Positions 1-4,801 of a stretch of DNA of 7,999 nucleotides are shown one piece after another. Position numbers and translations under genes: made by a program. Below the pieces are notes generated by a model. That model did not search any database. It saw nothing but the letters and a program-made list of their open reading frames with translations, and was not told where the DNA came from. This DNA comes from Bryobacteraceae bacterium (lineage in GTDB: Bacteria; Acidobacteriota; Terriglobia; Bryobacterales; Bryobacteraceae), in assembly GCA_019686145.1 (NCBI GenBank), contig JADGHK010000092.1:1-7999 (forward strand), read 5' to 3'. Each line of letters starts with the position of its first letter. The stretch's first letter is position 1.

Positions 1-2094
1 GCAGCCCTTTCCGGCCATGCACAGAAAGCGAATCAACCCTCGCAGTACGCAGGTTGGCCTTCGTATGGCGGAGGCAATGAGCAGATTCGCTACTCGAGCC
101 TGAAGCAGATAAACCGGAGCAACGTTTCACAGCTCAAGCTCGCCTGGCGCTACGACACGGGCGATGCTTTCGAGAGCTCGGAGATGCAGTGCAACCCGAT
201 CGTGCGGCATGGCGTTCTGTATGCGACGACCCCGCGCCTCCGCGTCATCGCTCTCGACGCAGCGACCGGGAAGCTGCTCTGGAGCTTCGATCCCAATCCT
301 CCGGGAGAAAAGCCGCGTCATATCCGGAACCGGGGACTGATGTACTGGGAGAGCGGCGAAGACCGGCGGGTCTACGTTTCTTCCCGCCACTGGTTCTACG
401 CCATCGACGCCCGCACCGGACGTCTTGTCCCGAGCTTCGGCTCACAAGGGAAGATTGATCTGCGTCAGGGATTGGGACGGGATCCGGAAAGCCTGACCCT
501 GACTGTCACAACCCCAGGAGTCGTGTACAAGGACCTGCTGATCGTCGGCAGCCTGACAGGGGAGGATCTGCCATCCCCGCCGGGAGACATTCGAGCCTAT
601 GACGCAAGGACCGGGGAGTTGCGCTGGACGTTTCGAACGATTCCGCGGCCGGGAGACTTCGGCTATGAGACATGGCCCCGCGACGCCTGGAAATATGCGG
701 GCGGAGCAAACAGTTGGGCAGGCATGGCGCTCGACGAAGATCGCGGACTCGTCTTCGTGCCGACTGGCTCGGCCGCCTTTGACTTCTATGGCGCGAACCG
801 CGCCGGCGACAATCTTTTCGCCAATTGTTTAATTGCGCTCGATGCCGCGACGGGCCGCCGGGTTTGGCATTTTCAGTTTGTGAAGCATGATGTCTGGGAC
901 CGGGATCTGCCTTCTCCGCCGAGTTTAGTGCGGGTGAAGCGCAACGGGCGCATGGTGGACGCTGTAGCGCAGGTCACCAAATCCGGGCACATCTTCGTGT
1001 TTCACCGCGAGACGGGCGAGCCTTTGTTTCCAATTCGAGAGATTAACGTTCCCCGGGATGGAATCGACGGTGAAGTTCTTGCCGCCACTCAGCCCGTCCC
1101 GGTCCTCCCGCCGCCTCTGGCGAGGCAGCAGATTACGGAGGCCGATCTGACGCGGCGGACGCCGGAGGCATACAAGGCGGTTCTTGAGCGTTTCCGGACG
1201 TACCGGTCGGGCGCGCCCTTCCTGCCGCCCAGCCGCGAGGGGACGGTGATCGCTCCGGGCTTTGATGGCGGCGGAGAGTGGGGCGGCACGACGTTCGATC
1301 CCGAAACCGGCTGGTTCTATGTCAACTCAAATGAGATGCCCTCGATCATCCGGCTGGTTCCCCGCGAGGAGATGAAGGCGCGGACCTCCGGTCGCCGTCT
1401 CTACGTCCGCCACTGCGCCTCCTGCCATAAGGCGGATCTCAGCGGCAGCGGCGCGGAGTTCCCTTCCCTTCGCGGGATCGGCTCGCGCCGTTCGATTGCG
1501 GAGATTGCCAACGTCGTGCGCGGCGGCGCAGGGCGAATGCCGGGATTCGGGCACCTGGAGCAGAAGGCGATCGATGCGATCGTCAGCTATGTGGCTCAGG
1601 GAGAGGACAAAGAAGTTCGTCTGGAGAACGTGAAGCTGTCGCCCCACGAGCTGAAGTATGCGCTGGACGGTTATCAGTGGTTTCAGGATCCGGACGGATA
1701 TCCCGCCATTCGTCCGCCGTGGGGCACGCTGGCTGCCGTCAATCTCAACACGGGCAAGATTGAGTGGCAAATTCCATTCGGTGAGTATCCAGCCCTTGTA
1801 CGTCAGGGAATCAGGGATACAGGGAGCCAGAACTACGGCGGCGGAATTGTCACGGCCGGAGGACTGTTCTTCATCGGCGCTACCGTCTTCGACAACAAAT
1901 TCCGCGTTTACGACAAGAAGAACGGCAAGCTGCTCTGGGAGACGACACTCTCTGCCGCTGCCATCGCCACCCCTGCCATGTATGAGGTCAACGGCCGGCA
2001 GTTTGTCGTGATCGGCGCAGGCGGCGGCAAATTCGGCCAGCCCTCCGGAGGCGCATATTACGCTTTCGCGCTTCCGGAGCCGGCCAGCAAGTGA
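1..2094 (+). CDS. PQQ-dependent quinoprotein dehydrogenase with internal cytochrome c domain (5' partial)
   Basis: The frame is open from base 1, so the start lies outside the window; 697 residues are visible. The first residues (AALSGHAQ) look like the end of a Sec signal peptide, followed by the WPSYGG opening typical of PQQ beta-propellers. Propeller docking repeats of the type LDAxTGxxxW recur near residues 85-94, 201, 281, 581 and 638. HDVWDRDLP (296-304) and TKSGHIF (K327) match the active-site and PQQ-contacting blocks of the membrane glucose dehydrogenase branch. A class I cytochrome c domain lies at about 461-525, with CASCH at 472-476 and a probable axial Met513. The propeller then resumes to the C-terminus. 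Inferred role: periplasmic oxidation of a sugar or alcohol, with electrons passed through haem c to the respiratory chain. The substrate cannot be read from the sequence. No transmembrane helix is visible, so the mature protein should be soluble. Confidence 0.93.
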   Translation, partial: AALSGHAQKANQPSQYAGWPSYGGGNEQIRYSSLKQINRSNVSQLKLAWRYDTGDAFESSEMQCNPIVRHGVLYATTPRLRVIALDAATGKLLWSFDPNPPGEKPRHIRNRGLMYWESGEDRRVYVSSRHWFYAIDARTGRLVPSFGSQGKIDLRQGLGRDPESLTLTVTTPGVVYKDLLIVGSLTGEDLPSPPGDIRAYDARTGELRWTFRTIPRPGDFGYETWPRDAWKYAGGANSWAGMALDEDRGLVFVPTGSAAFDFYGANRAGDNLFANCLIALDAATGRRVWHFQFVKHDVWDRDLPSPPSLVRVKRNGRMVDAVAQVTKSGHIFVFHRETGEPLFPIREINVPRDGIDGEVLAATQPVPVLPPPLARQQITEADLTRRTPEAYKAVLERFRTYRSGAPFLPPSREGTVIAPGFDGGGEWGGTTFDPETGWFYVNSNEMPSIIRLVPREEMKARTSGRRLYVRHCASCHKADLSGSGAEFPSLRGIGSRRSIAEIANVVRGGAGRMPGFGHLEQKAIDAIVSYVAQGEDKEVRLENVKLSPHELKYALDGYQWFQDPDGYPAIRPPWGTLAAVNLNTGKIEWQIPFGEYPALVRQGIRDTGSQNYGGGIVTAGGLFFIGATVFDNKFRVYDKKNGKLLWETTLSAAAIATPAMYEVNGRQFVVIGAGGGKFGQPSGGAYYAFALPEPASK

Positions 2095-2095
2095 G

Positions 2096-2635
2096 CTACG
2101 AAAAGATTGCGAACGAAGTGAATCCGATCGCTGATCCCAGCAGGGCGCCGGCAAGCACGTCACTGAGGAAGTGCATCCCCAGCAGGATCCGCGACACGGC
2201 GATACTCACCGCACAGAACATGAGTCCGACGAAAAGCGAGGGGTAGAACAGCGAAAGCGGCACCGCCATGGAAAAGGCCGCAATCGTATGTCCTGAGGGG
2301 AAAGAAAACTGATCCGGCGGAAGCAGCGTCGCCCAGCAGTGCGGCTCGATCGCGCAAGGCCGGCGGCGTCCGATCCGGCGCTTGAGCCAGAGAAACAGCA
2401 CGATCCCGACGCTGCAACCGCTGCCCGCAGCCGCGATCGCCCAGCCGCGCTCCGGCCCGCCAAAGAGCAGGATCGCCAGCAGCATGGCATACCACAGCCA
2501 GCCGTCGCCCCCACGGGTGGCGCAGATCATCCACAGGCGAATCCAGCGAGGCGCGTGCCAGCGGTGAATCCGCCGCATGATGCGGTGGTCTCTGGCGCTG
2601 ATGTAATTGAGCATGCTCTGTGCGAGTAGTGTCAT
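2096..2635 (-). CDS. PAP2-family membrane phosphatase
   Basis: This 179-residue protein carries all three signature motifs of the PAP2 / type 2 phosphatidic acid phosphatase superfamily: KX6RP (K85 to P93), PSGH (113-116) and SRX5HX3D (S148 to D159). H116 and H155 are the expected catalytic pair. Hydrophobic stretches near 46-60, 64-84, 117-145 and 160-178 suggest four or five membrane helices, so it acts at the inner membrane. Members dephosphorylate lipids such as phosphatidate, phosphatidylglycerol phosphate or undecaprenyl pyrophosphate; the sequence does not decide which. The ATG at 2635 is preferred over the ATG seven codons in because a good Shine-Dalgarno lies before it. The gene is divergent from a diacylglycerol-type glycosyltransferase, which makes phosphatidate (giving diacylglycerol) an attractive substrate by inference. 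Its stop is one base from that of the convergent dehydrogenase. Confidence 0.92.
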   Translation of the reverse strand: MTLLAQSMLNYISARDHRIMRRIHRWHAPRWIRLWMICATRGGDGWLWYAMLLAILLFGGPERGWAIAAAGSGCSVGIVLFLWLKRRIGRRRPCAIEPHCWATLLPPDQFSFPSGHTIAAFSMAVPLSLFYPSLFVGLMFCAVSIAVSRILLGMHFLSDVLAGALLGSAIGFTSFAIFS

Positions 2636-2643
2636 GCTGCTAC

Positions 2644-2651
2644 ATCACCCC
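2644..2651 (-). promoter_or_regulatory. Shine-Dalgarno of the PAP2 gene
   Basis: On the minus strand this reads GGGGTGAT, complementary over GGTGAT to the usual 16S rRNA 3' end. It sits 8 bases before the ATG at 2635. It supports that ATG over the later in-frame ATG. Confidence 0.6.
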
Positions 2652-2699
2652 GCGCATCAATCATTGTCACTGACCGACGTACCAAACAACAGTGTATAA

Positions 2700-2752
2700 G
2701 GCAATGGCTGCCGTAGCCAATCGCCGGGCGCGGAAAACAAAACTGCGCGCCC
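2700..2752. repeat. Two adjacent inverted repeats
   Basis: The first is GGCAATGGCT (2700-2709) against AGCCAATCGCC (2715-2725), imperfect, with a 5-base loop. The second is a perfect 7-bp all-GC stem, GGGCGCG (2726-2732) against CGCGCCC (2746-2752), around a 13-base A-rich loop. There is no T-run after either, so they are not classic terminators. They would fall in the leader if the PAP2 gene is transcribed from the promoter at 2875-2903. Confidence 0.4.
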
Positions 2753-2874
2753 TGGCTGCCCTGGACTCTCCGTGGCGTCACTACCTGCTTCACAGCCCGG
2801 CTCCCGAATGTAGAGGATGCTCTCTGTCCTGTATATCTGCGAATCATTACAGCGCGGTGACTGGCACAAAAAAC

Positions 2875-2903
2875 ATTAGTAAAATTAATTGTTCCGGCGT
2901 CAA
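2875..2903 (-). promoter_or_regulatory. Candidate sigma70 promoter for the PAP2 gene
   Basis: On the minus strand a TTGACG box (2898-2903, 5 of 6 to consensus) is followed after 17 bases by ACTAAT (2875-2880, 4 of 6). It lies in the AT-rich part of the intergenic region and points at the PAP2 gene, leaving a leader of about 230 bases that contains the two hairpins. A 5-bp inverted repeat, AATTG-N9-CAATT (2887-2905), overlaps the -35 box. The call rests on consensus matching by eye. Confidence 0.3.
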
Positions 2904-2958
2904 TTTTGCTCTCAGCGGTTCATCTCGGCACAGCTAAGATTCTGGTAGCAGGCACCTG

Positions 2959-4095
2959 ATGCGCCGACTCGATTTCATATTCTTCGATGCGGGCGGTGGA
3001 CACCGCAGCGCCGCCACTGCTTTGAAGCTGGTCATCGAGCGGCAGGGATGGCCCTGGCAGGTCCGACTGGTGAACCTCCAGGAGGTTCTGGATCCGCTCG
3101 ACATCTTCGGCAAATACACCGGCCTGCGCGTACAGGATCTCTACAACCACATTCTCAAGAAGGGCTGGACTTTAGGGGCCACAAAGCTGGCTCGAATTCT
3201 GCAGGCCCTCATCCGGTTCCGCCATGACGCCGAGGTACAGCTTCTCAAGGAGTTCTGGCAGAAGGAGCCTCCGGATCTGGTCGTCTCTCTGATTCCCAAC
3301 TTCAATCGCGCGATCCATGAAGGCGCGCATGCGGCCTCGCCTCGAACGCCGGTGGTGACAATTCTCACCGATCTGGCGGACTTCCCTCCGCACTTCTGGA
3401 TCGAGCGGGAATCCCAATACCTGATCTGCGGCACGGACAGGGCCGTGGAGCAGGCCTATAGTTTCGGGCATTCCCCGGAGCGGGTCTTCCGGACGTCCGG
3501 CATGATCCTCCATCCCCGCTACTACGAGCGCATCGATGGGGATCGCGGCGAGGGCCGCCGTGCCCTGGGCCTCGATCCAAACCTTCCCACGGGCGTCGTG
3601 CTTTTCGGCGGCCAAGGGTCATGGGCGATGAGCCGTATTCTGGACCGCCTTGACCGTTCCGGTTTGAACCTGCAGCTCATTCTGATCTGCGGGCACAATG
3701 AAGCGCTGGCGCGCGCGCTTTCCGGAAGGACTACGAGGCTGCGCAAGTTCGTGGTGGGCTTCACGACGGACGTACCGTACTATATGCATCTCTCGGATTT
3801 CTTCATCGGCAAGCCCGGCCCGGGAAGCATCAGCGAAGCGCTCGCAATGAACCTGCCGGTGATCCTCGAACGCAACGCGTTCACTCTTCCGCAAGAGCGC
3901 TATAACGCGGATTGGGTCCGCGAACGTGAAGTAGGACTAGTGGTTCCAAGCTTCAGGCAGATCGACCGGGCAGTCGCCCGCCTCCTCGAGCCCGGCACAT
4001 TCGAACGTCTGCGTCGAAACGCCGCTGCTATAGAGAATCAAGCTGTCTTCGAAATCCCTGCAATACTGCGGCGGGTTATGGAGTCAAGTGTTTAG
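2959..4095 (+). CDS. GT28 / MGDG-synthase-like glycosyltransferase
   Basis: This 378-residue protein has the two-domain GT-B layout of the diacylglycerol glycosyltransferase / MurG group. The N-terminal part opens with a strand and the GGGH loop (12-15) typical of MGDG-synthase-type acceptor domains; TDLADFPPHFW (137-147) is a second family-like block. The C-terminal part has a GGQGS loop (217-221), CGHN (244-247) and a donor-nucleotide loop, GKPGPGSISEAL (284-295), with the glutamate expected to contact the UDP-sugar ribose. QERYN (312-316) follows. Predicted role: transfer of a hexose from a UDP-sugar to diacylglycerol or a similar lipid at the cytoplasmic face of the membrane. Sugar, linkage and acceptor are not determinable here. 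A weak AGG (2950-2952) lies 6 bases before the ATG. It is divergent from the PAP2 phosphatase, which could supply its acceptor. No signal peptide or membrane helix is seen. Confidence 0.88.
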   Translation: MRRLDFIFFDAGGGHRSAATALKLVIERQGWPWQVRLVNLQEVLDPLDIFGKYTGLRVQDLYNHILKKGWTLGATKLARILQALIRFRHDAEVQLLKEFWQKEPPDLVVSLIPNFNRAIHEGAHAASPRTPVVTILTDLADFPPHFWIERESQYLICGTDRAVEQAYSFGHSPERVFRTSGMILHPRYYERIDGDRGEGRRALGLDPNLPTGVVLFGGQGSWAMSRILDRLDRSGLNLQLILICGHNEALARALSGRTTRLRKFVVGFTTDVPYYMHLSDFFIGKPGPGSISEALAMNLPVILERNAFTLPQERYNADWVREREVGLVVPSFRQIDRAVARLLEPGTFERLRRNAAAIENQAVFEIPAILRRVMESSV

Positions 4096-4101
4096 GCTTG
4101 T

Positions 4102-4125
4102 GCAGCTTTCCGTTAGCGGAGCTGC
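4102..4125 (+). terminator. Hairpin after the glycosyltransferase
   Basis: GCAGCT (4102-4107) pairs with AGCTGC (4120-4125), and CCG pairs with CGG inside, with a TT bulge and a TTAG loop. It begins 7 bases after the TAG stop. No U-tract follows, so it may act as a Rho-assisted terminator or 3'-end stabiliser rather than a full intrinsic terminator. Confidence 0.35.
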
Positions 4126-4169
4126 CGTGAACGCTGCACGTGGGGTGTAGCAGGTGCATCGGTCATGGT

Positions 4170-4189
4170 ACTGGATCGATCGTTCCAGT
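4170..4189. promoter_or_regulatory. 20-bp near-perfect palindrome (candidate operator)
   Basis: Arms ACTGGA (4170-4175) and TCCAGT (4184-4189) flank a centre containing CGATCG. Only one symmetric base pair (positions 7 and 14) breaks the dyad, so 18 of 20 bases are symmetric. It lies 86 bases upstream of the response-regulator start and 45 bases after the preceding hairpin, a plausible place for a dimeric regulator to bind. As RNA it could also fold into a short hairpin. Confidence 0.4.
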
Positions 4190-4275
4190 GCGGGCACAAG
4201 CTGGTTGTTTGGCTAGCCTTACGTTAGACTGAGGAGGGCGACGAGAGCCTGAGGTGGGGGATCTGGGCGTGAGTA

Positions 4276-4698
4276 GTGACGGACATTCTCCTGGTTGAAG
4301 ATAATCGCGGTGATGTAAGACTGATGCGCGAGGCACTTGAAAATTCACTGCCGCGCATCACTCTTCACGTGGCCGAAGATGGCGACACCGCCTTGAGGTT
4401 CCTTCGCCGTCAGGGGGCGTACTCGGATGCGCCACGCCCTAAGCTCATCTTCCTTGACTTGAATCTACCCGGAAAAGACGGACGCGAAGTCCTGGCAGAA
4501 ATCAAGCAGGACCGCGAGCTGAGGCGCATCCCCGTCGTCGTCCTGACGACATCGGACGCACAGCAGGACATTGAAAGCGCCTACGAGCTGCATGCAAACT
4601 GCTACATCCGGAAGCCGAGCACGCTCGAAGAGTTCCTGACTGTCATCAGAACGTGTGAGATTTTCTGGTTCACTACGGCTCGCCTTCCTCCGCGCTAG
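4276..4698 (+). CDS. Rcp1-type single-domain response regulator
   Basis: This 140-residue protein is a lone CheY-like receiver. E8 and D9 form the acidic pocket, D61 in IFLDLNLPG is the phospho-acceptor, T92 is the switch residue, and Y110 with K113-P114 completes the signature. The ending, EIFWFTTARLPPR, resembles that of the Rcp1 group, which typically partners phytochrome-like or hybrid histidine kinases. There is no DNA-binding or enzymatic output domain, so it should act by protein contact or phosphotransfer. The GTG at 4276 must be the start: an in-frame TGA lies two codons upstream, and the next ATG (4324) would remove the acidic pocket. The ribosome binding site is weak; GGGGGAT (4256-4262) is rather far away. 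No kinase is encoded in the window, so its partner is unknown. Confidence 0.93.
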   Translation: MTDILLVEDNRGDVRLMREALENSLPRITLHVAEDGDTALRFLRRQGAYSDAPRPKLIFLDLNLPGKDGREVLAEIKQDRELRRIPVVVLTTSDAQQDIESAYELHANCYIRKPSTLEEFLTVIRTCEIFWFTTARLPPR

Positions 4699-4745
4699 CC
4701 GGGAATCGACGCGCGCCGAGCAGCGCGGAAGCGCATCCACCCGGC
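4698..4745 (+). terminator. Stem-loop after the response regulator
   Basis: GCCGGG (4698-4703) pairs with CCCGGC (4740-4745), enclosing an inner CGCGC/GCGCG hairpin (4712-4716 with 4723-4727). It starts at the last base of the stop codon. It lacks a T-run, so termination activity is uncertain. Confidence 0.25.
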
Positions 4746-4789
4746 AACCCGCGGGGTTCGCGATCTCATGAGAATCGATTGCTGCACGC

Positions 4790-4795
4790 TACACT
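4790..4795 (+). promoter_or_regulatory. -10-like TANNNT element for possible leaderless start
   Basis: TACACT ends 6 bases before the ATG at 4802, and no Shine-Dalgarno is visible between. This spacing is the one described for leaderless bacterial genes, where transcription begins at or next to the start codon. No convincing -35 box is seen at 17 bases upstream. Confidence 0.3.
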
Positions 4796-4801
4796 GTAGC
4801 T

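Larger units (their letters stand above)
2636..2958. other. 323-base divergent intergenic region
   Basis: This gap separates the start codons of the PAP2 gene (leftward) and the glycosyltransferase (rightward), so it must hold the promoters for both unless one is leaderless. The left part is GC-rich and contains two adjacent hairpin-forming stretches (2700-2725 and 2726-2752). The part around 2868-2907 is strikingly AT-rich compared with its surroundings and contains a sigma70-like promoter on the minus strand. Short open frames exist on both strands (for example 2692-2937 +), but none has a recognisable domain or a convincing ribosome binding site. I see no tRNA or transposon end. Confidence 0.6.

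Noticed and set aside
1327..2163. Long 278-codon open frame on the minus strand across the dehydrogenase gene
   Set aside because: It is antisense to a well-supported PQQ/cytochrome gene, its translation shows no domain pattern, and it also overlaps the PAP2 gene. It is a high-GC shadow frame.
2632..2847. 71-codon minus-strand frame whose stop overlaps the PAP2 ATG (ATGA)
   Set aside because: The overlap looks like a coupled leader gene, but the peptide is low-complexity, has no recognisable domain, and the PAP2 gene has its own Shine-Dalgarno.
2860..2885. Possible sigma54 promoter (TGGCAC)
   Set aside because: The -24-like TGGCAC is not followed by the required GC at the -12 position.
2692..2937. 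81-codon plus-strand frame in the divergent intergenic region
   Set aside because: It has no ribosome binding site or domain, and it would run through the AT-rich promoter area.
4735..4775. tRNA-like fragment (GGGGTTCGCG near a GC stem)
   Set aside because: Only a T-loop-like string is present; no acceptor, D or anticodon arms can be drawn around it.
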